Source: Paraburkholderia kururiensis (lineage in GTDB: Bacteria > Pseudomonadota > Gammaproteobacteria > Burkholderiales > Burkholderiaceae). From it: a DNA stretch of 64,000 nucleotides. This document shows, piece after piece, positions 25,948 to 34,820 of this stretch. The stretch covers positions 248,001 through 312,000 of the forward strand of contig NZ_CP139965.1 in the NCBI RefSeq assembly GCF_034424375.1, written 5' to 3'. Made by a program: the position numbers and the translations under genes. The notes beneath the pieces were generated by a model that did no database searches, was not told where the DNA came from, and saw only the letters and a list, made by a program, of their open reading frames with translations. Each line of letters starts with the position of its first letter. The first letter of the stretch is position 1.

Positions 25948-26682
25948 TTAATCTCGTTCGATTGAAGCGCGGACAGTTTGGATAACGTAAAACTTCGCCA
26001 CGTGATCGCTGCTTTCCCATCCCATCGACGTACCGCGAGGCACAAAGAGCGCGTCGCCCGTGCCGAGCGACAGCACACTGCCATCAGGGGCAGCGAACCG
26101 CACGCTGCCGGCCAGAAGCTGCATGAATTCGTTCACGGGATGCGGGCGGACAATTCGATGGTAAGGCGTCGAATCCCACGTACCGGCGCGGTACTCTGCG
26201 CCCTCCTCGGTGAAGACGTTGTCGCTGCGGCATTGGGGGGCCGCGCCCAGCAGCAGCTCCGCGGGCAGCGATGAAGACGGCTTGAAGTCGGCGTCGGCGC
26301 GCAAGGGAAAAAGGCCGCGTCGCGTAGGGCTCTGGCAATCGGCCGCGCAGAATACGAAGCGTGCTCGGGACCCGGCACTCACCCGAAGTGCGGTCCCGCC
26401 TCCGATAACGGCGCCCTCCTGTGGGCCGAGCACTAACGGTGCCATTCCGGCCGCTTCCAGCGTGAGTTCGCCTTCCACGACCACGATGGTTTCAATGTGC
26501 GGAAAGCTCGGTACGTCAACCTCGCCAACGAAGTCGATACGACCTGCGACCATCGAGCCGGGCCCCTCCCATGCGATCTCCCGATACTGCGCGAATGGGT
26601 CGTTCCCACCGAATGCCTGTCTGCGGAACACGGTCGAACAAGGCGCTCCGTCGGCACGGTGCAATACGAATGCTGTGGTCAC
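25948..26682 (-). CDS. double-cupin protein
   Basis: 244 residues from the GTG at 26682, which has AGGAG five or six bases upstream; an ATG at 26703 has a weaker site. Two cupin folds are seen: the first around PHIETIVVVEGELTLEAAG (about 60-80), the second around YHRIVRPHPVNEFMQLLAGS (about 170-190) with VRFAAPDGSVLSLGTGDALF. The arrangement and the Cupin_3-like second half resemble ureidoglycine aminohydrolase/EutQ relatives, but the metal histidines are sparse. It is transcribed with the FAD oxidase (3-base gap). The role may be ligand sensing or an accessory reaction; not assignable. Confidence 0.7.
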   Translation of the reverse strand: MTTAFVLHRADGAPCSTVFRRQAFGGNDPFAQYREIAWEGPGSMVAGRIDFVGEVDVPSFPHIETIVVVEGELTLEAAGMAPLVLGPQEGAVIGGGTALRVSAGSRARFVFCAADCQSPTRRGLFPLRADADFKPSSSLPAELLLGAAPQCRSDNVFTEEGAEYRAGTWDSTPYHRIVRPHPVNEFMQLLAGSVRFAAPDGSVLSLGTGDALFVPRGTSMGWESSDHVAKFYVIQTVRASIERD

Positions 26683-26703
26683 CTTTTCTCCTGTCGGCGG
26701 CAT

Positions 26704-27070
26704 GGCTCATCGTTGTTGCGCGCCATTGTGCGACGCAAGCGTGTTCATGTGGTTAATTTTCGGACAAGCGGGGGTTAAACGCTAATTAATGAGAGGCCGA
26801 GCCAGCGCCTGTCCCATCGTTGTTCCTGGTCGAAAAGCGACGACTATCGGCATACCGAACGGGCCTCGACCACTCCATGCGATAGCGAAATGCTCGAATC
26901 TCGCGCCTCTGACGCAGCATCGTCTTCGACACATCGACATTCACGGATGCTTAATGGCTGGTTTATCAGTTGTTAAGCACAACTTCTCGACAAACTCCTA
27001 TAGTGGCTTCTGCCTAGGCGCGATACCTGCATCCGACGTCGATCGCGCGAAGAATAGCCAGGAGTCGCAC
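26704..27070. promoter_or_regulatory. divergent promoter region of the cupin and D-amino-acid enzyme genes
   Basis: A 367-base gap between divergent genes, AT-richer than the genes. GTTGT-TAAGC-ACAAC (26969-26983) is an interrupted dyad of LysR type about 88 bases before the plus-strand start. The open frame upstream of 27071 shows no conserved protein. No regulator gene is adjacent, so one of the nearby LysR proteins may act here. Confidence 0.45.
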
Positions 27071-28201
27071 ATGAATCTGGAGTCGTTGAACACCCCGGCC
27101 GCATTGATCGATGTCGCGCGCATGCAGCACAACATCGAGCGGATGCAGCAGCGCATGAATGCGCTCGGCGTAAGGTTCCGGCCGCACGTCAAGACAACCA
27201 AATGCGAACAGGTGGTCCAGGCGCAAATGAACGCCGGTGCGCGGGGTATCACCGTGTCCACACTCAAGGAAGCCGAACAGTTCTTTGCAAGCGGCATTCG
27301 CGACATCGTCTACGCCGTCGGCATCGCCCCGACGAAACTCCAGCAAGCACTGGCGCTACGCCGGCAAGGCTGCGACCTGAAGATCGTCGCCGATAGCGTC
27401 GCCTGTGCCGAAGCGATCGTCGCTTTCGGTCGCGAACACGAAGAAGCCTTCGAGGTCTGGATCGAAATCGACGTGGACGGCCATCGCTCAGGCATCGTGC
27501 CCGATGACGACACACTCCTTGATGTAGCAACAACACTCTGCAACGGCGGCGTGCATCTAGGTGGCGTGCTGGCCCATGCAGGGTCCAGCTACGACTACGA
27601 TGCACATGATGCCCTCGTACACATCGCCGAACAGGAGCGTTCGGGTTGCGTGCGCGCCGCTGAGCGTCTGCGGGCCGCCGGACTGCGATGCGACGTGGTC
27701 AGCATCGGCTCGACACCCACCGCGCTGACCGCTGAGCATCTTGAAGGTGTCACCGAGGTTCGGGCAGGCGTTTATGTCATGTTCGATCTCGTCATGCACA
27801 ACGTGGGCGTGAACGAGACATCCGAGATCGCGTTGAGCGTATTGACCACTGTGATCGGCCACCAGAAAGAGAAAGGCTGGGCCGTTGTCGACGCGGGCTG
27901 GATGGCAATGAGCCGCGACCGCGGCACGCAGCGCCAGAAGCGGGATTTCGGCTACGGACTCGTCTGTCATGAAGACGGTAGCGTGCTGGACGGATACCTG
28001 ATGAGCGGCGCGAACCAGGAGCATGGCATCGTCTCACGATGCGGCGCACCCGATCACGAAATCGATCAGCGGTTCCCCATCGGAACACGTCTGCGAATCC
28101 TGCCCAACCATGCGTGCGCCACGGGCGCGCAACATCCCGCCTATCATGCCGTAGGTGCTGACGGACAGATCGAAACCTGGCCGCGGTTCTATGGCTGGTA
28201 A
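27071..28201 (+). CDS. metal/PLP-dependent D-serine dehydratase / D-threonine aldolase family enzyme
   Basis: 376 residues from the ATG at 27071 (AGGAG upstream). Fold type III PLP enzyme: an alanine-racemase-like barrel with PLP lysine K41 (RPHVKTTKC) and a C-terminal beta domain. The metal pair is H347 and C349 (PNHACAT). In the family, a His/Cys pair marks Zn-dependent D-serine or 3-hydroxy-D-aspartate dehydratase (DSD1 type), while D-threonine aldolases have His/Asp. A dehydratase is therefore slightly favoured. It is divergent from the cupin/FAD-oxidase pair and supports D-amino-acid catabolism. Confidence 0.87.
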   Translation: MNLESLNTPAALIDVARMQHNIERMQQRMNALGVRFRPHVKTTKCEQVVQAQMNAGARGITVSTLKEAEQFFASGIRDIVYAVGIAPTKLQQALALRRQGCDLKIVADSVACAEAIVAFGREHEEAFEVWIEIDVDGHRSGIVPDDDTLLDVATTLCNGGVHLGGVLAHAGSSYDYDAHDALVHIAEQERSGCVRAAERLRAAGLRCDVVSIGSTPTALTAEHLEGVTEVRAGVYVMFDLVMHNVGVNETSEIALSVLTTVIGHQKEKGWAVVDAGWMAMSRDRGTQRQKRDFGYGLVCHEDGSVLDGYLMSGANQEHGIVSRCGAPDHEIDQRFPIGTRLRILPNHACATGAQHPAYHAVGADGQIETWPRFYGW

Positions 28202-28354
28202 CGAACGTCGGGATTGAAAGCGTCGATATGCGACGCGTCGATCGCGCCCGAAAGCCGTTGGACTGTTGATTTACTGAAATGGACCCGACGCCCCTTCGGG
28301 GAAGCGCGATACTGCTGAATGTCCTCTTAACGGGACCACATCGGGAGGTTCATC

Positions 28355-29374
28355 ATGGAAATCGATATTCTCGGCATTGATCTTGCCAGGCACGTCTTCC
28401 AGCTTCACGGTGCTGAACGTAGCGGGCGCGCGGTGCATCGCTCCAAGGTCGGGCGTGGAGCATTGATCGAGACGGTTCAAAAGCTTCGCCCGCGAGTCAT
28501 AGCAATGGAGGCTTGCAGTTCAGCCCATCATTGGGCGCGTCGCTTTACCGGCATGGGTATCGAGGTTCGCCTGTTAAGCCCTCAATATGTGACGCCGTTC
28601 GTGAAGACAAACAAGAACGACCGCAACGATGCGGAGGCAATCGCCGAAGCAGCCTCACGTCCGTCGATGCGCTTCGTTAGCGTTAAATCGGTCGAGCAGG
28701 AAGACATCCAGGCCGTGCATCGAATGCGTGCCGTCCTGGTACGCCAGCGCACCGCGGTCATCAACCAGATCAGAGGACTGCTGGCCGAGCGCGGCCTGAT
28801 CGTCGCGCGCTCGGTGCAGGCTTTCAAACGAACCATCCCGACCTTATTGAGTAACGGGAGCTCCGAACTGACGACTTTCTGCCAGGCGCTGCTTACCGAC
28901 ATGCTGCAGCACCTGCAGGCGCTGGAAGCTCGGATTCAATGGCTGGAAGTGGCGATAAAAGACTTCGTAAAGAACTCGGCATTGTGCCGCAAGATTACTG
29001 CGGTCGAGGGTATCGGTCCGTTAACTGCGAGCGCCGTTGTTGGCGCTATCGGCGATGCCAAACAGTTTTCCAACGGGCGTCACCTTGCAGCGTGGCTCGG
29101 GCTAGTGCCCCATCAATATTCCTCGGGGGGCAAGGCCCGGTTGCAGGGCATCAGCAAGCGCGGCGATACCTATTTGCGAACTCTTCTGATCCACGGTACA
29201 AGGACCGTTTTGCAATACGCGTCTGGCAAGACCGACAAGCGCAGCCGATGGTTGCAGCAACTGATCGCCCGACGCGGCTACAACTGTGCGGCAGTAGCAC
29301 TGCCCAACAAGAGCGCACGTATCCTTCAGGTCCTGCTGAGTACTGAAGCATCGTACAGGCCAGCCGTACCATGA
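28355..29374 (+). CDS. IS110-family transposase (intact)
   Basis: 339 residues, full length. The N-terminal DEDD nuclease domain starts IDILGIDLARHVFQLHG (D9) with AMEACSSAHHWA near 50 and KNDRNDAEAIAEA near 83. The C-terminal Transposase_20 domain has GIGPLTASAVVGAIGDA and SSGGKARLQGISKRGD, containing the serine needed for the RuvC-Tnp mechanism. GGGAGG precedes the ATG. IS110 elements lack terminal inverted repeats, so ends are not resolved. The non-coding flanks (28202-28354 upstream, and downstream to about 29480) would hold the element's bridge RNA. No inactivating change is visible. Confidence 0.92.
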   Translation: MEIDILGIDLARHVFQLHGAERSGRAVHRSKVGRGALIETVQKLRPRVIAMEACSSAHHWARRFTGMGIEVRLLSPQYVTPFVKTNKNDRNDAEAIAEAASRPSMRFVSVKSVEQEDIQAVHRMRAVLVRQRTAVINQIRGLLAERGLIVARSVQAFKRTIPTLLSNGSSELTTFCQALLTDMLQHLQALEARIQWLEVAIKDFVKNSALCRKITAVEGIGPLTASAVVGAIGDAKQFSNGRHLAAWLGLVPHQYSSGGKARLQGISKRGDTYLRTLLIHGTRTVLQYASGKTDKRSRWLQQLIARRGYNCAAVALPNKSARILQVLLSTEASYRPAVP

Positions 29375-29644
29375 ACGCAGTACAGGTTTAGGTTCCCGCA
29401 TCACCCAGCGCAGGTTTGCGTAGCTCTAGTACGTGATGACGAAATCGGTAGAACCAGCATCCTGAAACCTGTCTTCCGTGCCGGCCACGTAGTTCAAGCC
29501 GTTGATTTGCTCAGGACAAGGGTGCGCGGATCTCATCAAGGCTGCGGGCGTGCTTCGGCAACTGCCCACTAGCAAGCCGGATACATGCATGCAGACCATT
29601 TCCAATCATCGTCAAGAGCTTGCAAAGCGCGTCGGGTCCATACA
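29375..29644. other. non-coding stretch between IS110 gene and IS3 fragment
   Basis: 270 bases with no supported gene. The first part is presumably the right non-coding end of the IS110 element. The rest is unassigned DNA caught between two insertion sequences. No long inverted repeat or target duplication is evident by eye. Confidence 0.4.
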
Positions 29645-29850
29645 TGCACGGAAACCTGACCCGGCGGGGATGCGGACAAAATCCTGGACTACTTTGGAGG
29701 TAGTCCATGTATTCATACGAAGACCGCCTTCGGGCGGTCGAGCTGTACCTGAAACTCGGGAAGCGCATCAAGGCGACAATCCGCCAGTTGGGTTACCCGA
29801 CGAAGAATTCTCTCAAGGCGTGGTGTGAAGAATTCGAGAAGAGTGGCGAG
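29645..29850 (+). mobile_element. IS3-type insertion sequence, 5' fragment (copy 2)
   Basis: The same left end as at 17437-17616, in the same orientation. It begins TGCACGGA, has the same Shine-Dalgarno hairpin at 29686-29706, and an orfA start at 29707 reading MYSYEDRLRAVELYLKLGKR. Codons differ mainly at third positions (R8L, V to I), so the copies diverged as functional genes. It reaches about 15 codons further than copy 1 (CEEFEKSGEL) and stops next to the sfnB-like stop codon at 29853. orfB and the right end are missing. Confidence 0.75.
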
Positions 29851-29852
29851 CT

Positions 29853-31118
29853 TCAGTTCCAGGGGTGGCGCGGCGGGTTTACGCCGTTCAGCACATAGTT
29901 GCCGATGTGAAAATATTTCCAGCGCACCGGATCGTGCAGCGTATGCACACGCGCATTGCGCCAGTAGCGGTCGAGGTTATGCTCCTGCAGCGTGGAGCGC
30001 GTGCCCGCCAGTTCGAACAGGCGGTTGGTGGCCTCGATCGCGACTTCGGTCGTGAGCACCTTGGCCTCCGCGGTCGCCAGGGCCGCCGCCGTCACGGTCT
30101 CGTCGCCGGGCCTGCGAAGCGCCTCGTCGATGTGATGACCGGCTCGTTCGAGCAGCGCTTCGGAGGCGTGAAGCCGCAATGCGAGCGTGCCGATCGCGGC
30201 GACCGTAAACGGATCCTCCGTCGCCTGCTCTTTCCCGCTATCGATCCATGCGCGGCTCTTCGTGCGCAGGAATGCCACCGTCTCGTCGAGCGCACCCTGG
30301 GCGATCCCCGCATCGATCGCGGCCTGGATGATCTGCGAAATCGGTCCGGCGGCGGTCGGCCGGTCGAATGCGTCGACCGGCACCACGCGGCTCTTCGCTA
30401 CGCGCACGTTGTCGATGGTCACTGAGCCCGACGCCGTGATGCGCTGACCGAAGCTCGACCAGTCGTTGGTGACGGTGAGCCCCGGCGCGTCCCGATCGGC
30501 GAACACGAGAAAGCCCTTGCCCTGGGCATCGACCGCGACGATGGGCACGAGGTGCGCGAGCAGCGCGCCGGTCGTATAGAACTTCTTGCCGTTGACGACC
30601 ACGTCGTTCCCGTCCTCGACCAGTCGCGTCTCGAACGCGGCGACGTTGCGGCTGTCCTTTTCCGAAAATGCGTTGCCGAAGCGGTAGCCATGCAGCACCA
30701 AGCCGAACAGTTCCTGCTTCTGCGCCTCGCTCGCATCCAGCGTGATGTGCGCCACGAGCGCGAGATGGTTCTGCGTGATCTGCGCGATGCTCGAATCGGC
30801 CGCCGCGATGAGGCGAATGACCTCAGCGACGGTCGCATACGACACGTCTGCGCCGCCGTAGGCGCGCGGCACCGTGATACCCCACAGGCCGGATTGCGAG
30901 TACGCATCGACTTCTTCGATTGGCAGCCACCCTTCCCGGTCGCGCTGCGACGCCTCGCGCGCGAATTCGACGGCGAGACGCCGGGCCGTCGCGATCGCCT
31001 CGGCGTCGTCGCGAATCACGTGCGCGGGCACACTGGGGCGCGGACGGGCCGCGAACGGCTCGGGCGAATTCACGCGCGGACGGGCCGCATTCTTCTGTTC
31101 CTGACTATGTTCGCTCAT
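29853..31118 (-). CDS. SfnB/DszC-type acyl-CoA-dehydrogenase-like monooxygenase
   Basis: 421 residues from the ATG at 31118. Acyl-CoA dehydrogenase fold with SLAQITQNH-like SIAQITQNHLALV and FSEKDSRNVA in the middle domain. The C-terminus LDRYWRNARVHTLHDPVRWK followed by a GNYVLNGV-type ending is diagnostic of the flavin-dependent monooxygenase branch (SfnB, DszC), not of fatty-acid oxidation. SfnB-like enzymes act in sulfur acquisition from sulfones or sulfonates. It is the last gene of a nine-gene minus-strand operon with a DszA-type monooxygenase at its head. The gene is intact even though an IS fragment ends directly after its stop. Confidence 0.85.
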   Translation of the reverse strand: MSEHSQEQKNAARPRVNSPEPFAARPRPSVPAHVIRDDAEAIATARRLAVEFAREASQRDREGWLPIEEVDAYSQSGLWGITVPRAYGGADVSYATVAEVIRLIAAADSSIAQITQNHLALVAHITLDASEAQKQELFGLVLHGYRFGNAFSEKDSRNVAAFETRLVEDGNDVVVNGKKFYTTGALLAHLVPIVAVDAQGKGFLVFADRDAPGLTVTNDWSSFGQRITASGSVTIDNVRVAKSRVVPVDAFDRPTAAGPISQIIQAAIDAGIAQGALDETVAFLRTKSRAWIDSGKEQATEDPFTVAAIGTLALRLHASEALLERAGHHIDEALRRPGDETVTAAALATAEAKVLTTEVAIEATNRLFELAGTRSTLQEHNLDRYWRNARVHTLHDPVRWKYFHIGNYVLNGVNPPRHPWN

Positions 31119-31187
31119 GATATGCAATCCTGAAAGATTGAAAAAACGTTCTATCCGTTGCTGCACAACCCGCCGGCCTGCCCGGCC

Positions 31188-31997
31188 TCACGCCCCCGCC
31201 GCGGCTGCCAGCTTCTTTCCGAGGTAAATGTCGCGCAATGTCTCGTTGCGCAGCAGGTCCTGCGCGGCACCCTCGAGTACCACCTTGCCGGTCTCCAGCA
31301 CATAGCCGTAGTGCGCGTGCTTCAATGCCAGCGGTATGTTCTGCTCCGCCACCAGAAAGCTCACGTGCTCCTTCTCGTTGAGCTGGCTGACGATGTCGAA
31401 AATTTCCCCGACGATCAGCGGAGCCAGCCCCATCGAAGGCTCGTCGAGCAACACGAGGGACGGTTCCGTCATCAACGCCCGGCCGATGGCGATCATCTGC
31501 TGCTCGCCGCCGGACGTGTAGCCCGCCTGGACCGCGCGCTTCGTCTTGAGGCGGGGAAACCAGGCATAAACGCGTTCCAGACGCGCCTTCAGTTGCTGCC
31601 GCCCCGGACGCCGCAGGAATCCGCCGCTGCTCAGATTCTCTTCAACGGTGAGATGCGCAAACACATGACGCCCCTCCAGCACGTGCGCGATGCCATCGCG
31701 CACCCGCAGGTTCGGCGCGGTCTGCGTGCAGGACTGCCCCTGAAAGACAATGCCGCCGCGGCTCACTTGAGCCCGATCGGCCTGCACGAGACCGGAAATC
31801 GCCTTCAGCGTCGTGCTCTTGCCCGCGCCGTTGGCGCCGAGCAGGGCGATCACGCCGCCGCGCGGCACCGCCAGCGACACGCCGCTGACAGCCAGAATCG
31901 AGCCGTCGTAGATGACCTCGATGTTCTCGACGCGCAGCAGTTCCTCTGCGGCGCGATCGTCCGTTGGGGGCAGGGCCCGTTCGTCGGCGGCGCTCAT
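31188..31997 (-). CDS. ABC importer ATPase, LivF type
   Basis: 269 residues from the ATG at 31997; AGGAGTCGTGAG lies directly before it, inside the end of the upstream gene. Walker A is GANGAGKST (about 54-62). The signature region is GYTSGGEQQMIAIGRALM, where the usual LSGG is replaced by TSGG as in many LivF proteins, and Walker B is LVLLDEPSMGLAP. The C-terminal ELRNETLRDIYLG-like end is typical. It pairs with the LivG-type ATPase. It is encoded after the two binding proteins, an unusual order for Liv systems. Confidence 0.9.
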   Translation of the reverse strand: MSAADERALPPTDDRAAEELLRVENIEVIYDGSILAVSGVSLAVPRGGVIALLGANGAGKSTTLKAISGLVQADRAQVSRGGIVFQGQSCTQTAPNLRVRDGIAHVLEGRHVFAHLTVEENLSSGGFLRRPGRQQLKARLERVYAWFPRLKTKRAVQAGYTSGGEQQMIAIGRALMTEPSLVLLDEPSMGLAPLIVGEIFDIVSQLNEKEHVSFLVAEQNIPLALKHAHYGYVLETGKVVLEGAAQDLLRNETLRDIYLGKKLAAAAGA

Positions 31998-31998
31998 C

Positions 31999-33354
31999 TC
32001 ACGACTCCTTGCTGCAATCGCGGGGGGTAATGCCCTTTTCCTTCGCATAGGCGGCCGACTTCACCTTGATGAGCGGCCACAGCAGCTTGCGGTCCGCCTG
32101 CACCCAGTCACTCACCACGTTCCACTTCTGCCCGTCCCATTGCTGTACCTTCACGGCACCGCCGCCTTCATGGTCGGCGCAGGAGAGCTTGAGGTTCTGC
32201 AACAACCCGTAGGCACCGTCCTGCTTGAGCTTCGCGTCGTCGAGATCGAGATGCTCGAGGCCCCATTGCCCTTCCTCGCCCGTGATCGGACGCTTGCCGA
32301 ACTTCGCCTGCGCCGTGCGAATGGCCTCCACCTCGATCACCGCATCCGCAAGGCCCGAGTTGTAGTAGACGCTACCGAAGTTCTTCGTGTCGCGTAGATC
32401 GCTTTTGCCGGTATCGATGATGTATTTCTTCAGGCGCCGGTGGATCTCGAAGCTGGCGCCCGCCGGATAGGGCGTCAGCGCGAGATAGCCTTTCGCCGCG
32501 TCGCCTGCCGGACGCACGTCCTCTTCCGAACTCGCCCAGACGTCGCCGATGATGCGGTTCGCCGGGAAGCCGAAGCGCTCGGCGGTGCGAATCGCAACCG
32601 GCGAGGACACGCCCCACGTGCGCAGGAAAACCCAGTCAGGCTTGATCTGGTGGATTTGCCGCCACTGCGCCGATTGCTCGCTGCCCGGGTCGGCGAACGG
32701 AATCTGGATGTTCTCGAAACCGTACTGCTTCGCCAGCAGCTTGAGCGGCTCGATGGTCTCGCGGCCATAGGCCGAATCGTGATACAGCGTCACGATCTTC
32801 TTGCCCTTGAGCTTGTCGAGGCCGCCCTCCTTGCTGGCGATGTAGTTGACCACCGCCGAGGCTTCGCTATAGAACGTCAGGACCACCGGGAAGATATAGG
32901 GGAACACGCTGCCGTCGGCGGCCTCGGTCCGGCCATACGCGAGCGTGACCTGTGGAATGTGGTCCTGGAGCGCGCGGTCGGCCAGCGCATAGGCAGCCGG
33001 CGCGCCGTTCGGGTAATAGAGCGGCACCGGCGCCCCGTTGAGACCGTGCTTGAAGCGCTCGTAGCATTCCACGCCCTTCTCGGCGGTCCACTCCGTCTCG
33101 CATTCCTGCCAGACGATCTTGACGCCGTTGATCCCGCCTTCCACCTCGTTGATGTAGCGCAGATAGTCGATGCGGCCGGCCCAGATCTGCGCGCCCACGG
33201 CGGCGTACGGGCCCACGCGGTAACTGGCGATGGGCAGGAACTGCTTGCCGGAGTCGGGGCCGGGCGTCGTCGTCAGCGCCGCCGCGCCGACGGCAAAGCC
33301 GAGCGCCAATACGGAGGTCAGCGTCAGTTTGAGAACTGCACGAGTTGTGAACAT
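31999..33354 (-). CDS. ABC importer periplasmic binding protein, Liv type (paralog 2)
   Basis: 451 residues. A signal peptide (residues 1-26, ending AVGAAA) is followed by a type I periplasmic-binding fold of the Peripla_BP_6 family: GRIDYLRYINEVEGGINGVK, then KIVTLYHDSAYGRE and PDWVFLRTWGVSSPVAIRTA. It is clearly homologous over its whole length to the next gene upstream (shared GKKIVTxYHDSAYGRE, YGFENIQIP.ADPG), so a tandem duplication with strong divergence. An operon with two receptors probably widens ligand range. The stop is one base before the LivF-type start. The ligand is not a branched-chain amino acid by context; a sulfonate or sulfone is more likely. Confidence 0.9.
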   Translation of the reverse strand: MFTTRAVLKLTLTSVLALGFAVGAAALTTTPGPDSGKQFLPIASYRVGPYAAVGAQIWAGRIDYLRYINEVEGGINGVKIVWQECETEWTAEKGVECYERFKHGLNGAPVPLYYPNGAPAAYALADRALQDHIPQVTLAYGRTEAADGSVFPYIFPVVLTFYSEASAVVNYIASKEGGLDKLKGKKIVTLYHDSAYGRETIEPLKLLAKQYGFENIQIPFADPGSEQSAQWRQIHQIKPDWVFLRTWGVSSPVAIRTAERFGFPANRIIGDVWASSEEDVRPAGDAAKGYLALTPYPAGASFEIHRRLKKYIIDTGKSDLRDTKNFGSVYYNSGLADAVIEVEAIRTAQAKFGKRPITGEEGQWGLEHLDLDDAKLKQDGAYGLLQNLKLSCADHEGGGAVKVQQWDGQKWNVVSDWVQADRKLLWPLIKVKSAAYAKEKGITPRDCSKES

Positions 33355-33396
33355 GATCTTGTAATGGGTGTAGATGAAGTGATACGCGTGTCGTGC

Positions 33397-33423
33397 GGCG
33401 CCGCCTCCTCATGAAGCGGCGCC
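33397..33423 (-). other. intercistronic hairpin between the two binding-protein genes
   Basis: GGCGCCGC and GCGGCGCC pair perfectly around an 11-base loop in the 95-base gap between the tandem receptors. The loop on the transcribed strand contains AGGAGG. No T-run follows, so it is more like the mRNA-stabilising hairpins that raise binding-protein yield than a terminator. Confidence 0.45.
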
Positions 33424-33449
33424 GGTCTTCTGAACAGCGAAGCCGGAAC

Positions 33450-34784
33450 TCAGTTGTCCTTAGACGGATCGCGGCGCGTAATGCCTTTTTCCTTCGCGTA
33501 CGCATTGGCCTTGGACTCGATCAGCGGCTGCAGCAGCGCATGGTCCGCCGAAATCCAGCCGGTTTTCACGACCCACTTCTGGCCGTCCCATTGCTCGATA
33601 CGCGCCGCGCCGCCGCCCTCGTGATCGGTCGGCGTGATACGGATCGGCTGCAGCAGGCCATAGAAGCCGATCTGCTTCAGGCGCGCGTCGTCGATGACGA
33701 GATGCTCGAAGGCCCAGCGTCCTTGCTCGCCGTTGAGCGGATGGGCGCCGAACTTCCTGTAGCCCGTGCGCAGCGCTTCCACGGCCAGCGCGGCGTTGAC
33801 GAGACCGATGTTGTAGTAGACCGAGCCGAAGAACTTCGGATCGCGCAGATCGCTCTTGCCGGTGTCGAGAATGTATTTGCGCAGCTGCTTGTGGATTTCG
33901 AAATCCGCGCCGCCCGGATACGGCGCCAGCGCCTGATAACCCCTGGCCGCATCCCCGGCGGGAATCACGTCGGCCTCGGAACCGGCCCACACGTCGCCGA
34001 TGATGTGGTCGGCGGGAATCCCGAAGCGCGCCGCCGTCTTGAGCGCGACCGGCGTGGAGACGCCCCAGGTGCGCAGGAACACCCAGTCGGGCTTGATTTC
34101 GCGCACGCGGCGCCATTGCGCCGACTGCTCGTTGCCGGGATCGGCCACCGGAATCTGAATGTTCTCGAAACCGTACTTCTGCGCGAGCAGCGCGATGGCC
34201 GGCTGGGTTTCGCGACCGTAGGCGGAATCGTGATAGACCGTCACGATCTTCTTGCCCTTCAGCTTGTCGAACCCGCCTTCACGCTGCGCGATGTAGTTGA
34301 TGCCGACCGAAGCCTGGCTGTAGTAGTTGAACAGCAGCGGGAACGCGTACGGGAACACGGTGCCGTCCGTCGACTCAGTGCGCCCGCCGGCGGGATCGAT
34401 CAGTGGAATCCTGTCGGCCGCGGCGCGCTCGATCAACGCATAGGTGGCCGGCGTGCCGTGCGTGAAGAAGAACGCGAGCGGCGAGCCGTTCTTGCCGTTC
34501 TTGACCCGCTCGTAGACCTCCACGGTGCGATCGGGGCTCCACTCGGTTTCGAACTCCTCGTAGTCGATCTTGATGCCGTCGATGCCGCCCTGGACGTCGT
34601 TGATATAGCGGAAGTAATCGCGTTCGCCGGCCCACCAGAGCGTCCCGCTGGATGCATAGGGTCCCACGCGATAGGTCGGCAGCGGCACGTACTGCGTGGC
34701 GGCGCCGCTGGCCGCCGCCGCGCCGAAGCCAAGGCTCGCGGCCGCGAACAACATCAGAACAGTTTTAGAAAACAGGTGCGCCAT
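33450..34784 (-). CDS. ABC importer periplasmic binding protein, Liv type (paralog 1)
   Basis: 444 residues: signal peptide (1-25, ending ASGAA), then the Peripla_BP_6 fold with GERDYFRYINDVQGGIDGIK, KIVTVYHDSAYGRETQP and PDWVFLRTWGVSTPVALKTA. It is the full-length paralog of the following gene, with the same C-terminal pattern (AYAKEKGITRRDPSK). The stop is followed by a hairpin before the second receptor. It lies 36 bases after the LivM-type permease. It is probably the main receptor of the importer. Confidence 0.9.
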   Translation of the reverse strand: MAHLFSKTVLMLFAAASLGFGAAAASGAATQYVPLPTYRVGPYASSGTLWWAGERDYFRYINDVQGGIDGIKIDYEEFETEWSPDRTVEVYERVKNGKNGSPLAFFFTHGTPATYALIERAAADRIPLIDPAGGRTESTDGTVFPYAFPLLFNYYSQASVGINYIAQREGGFDKLKGKKIVTVYHDSAYGRETQPAIALLAQKYGFENIQIPVADPGNEQSAQWRRVREIKPDWVFLRTWGVSTPVALKTAARFGIPADHIIGDVWAGSEADVIPAGDAARGYQALAPYPGGADFEIHKQLRKYILDTGKSDLRDPKFFGSVYYNIGLVNAALAVEALRTGYRKFGAHPLNGEQGRWAFEHLVIDDARLKQIGFYGLLQPIRITPTDHEGGGAARIEQWDGQKWVVKTGWISADHALLQPLIESKANAYAKEKGITRRDPSKDN

Positions 34785-34820
34785 ATAACGACATCCTCGT
34801 AACGTAGAGAGTGGGGAGAA

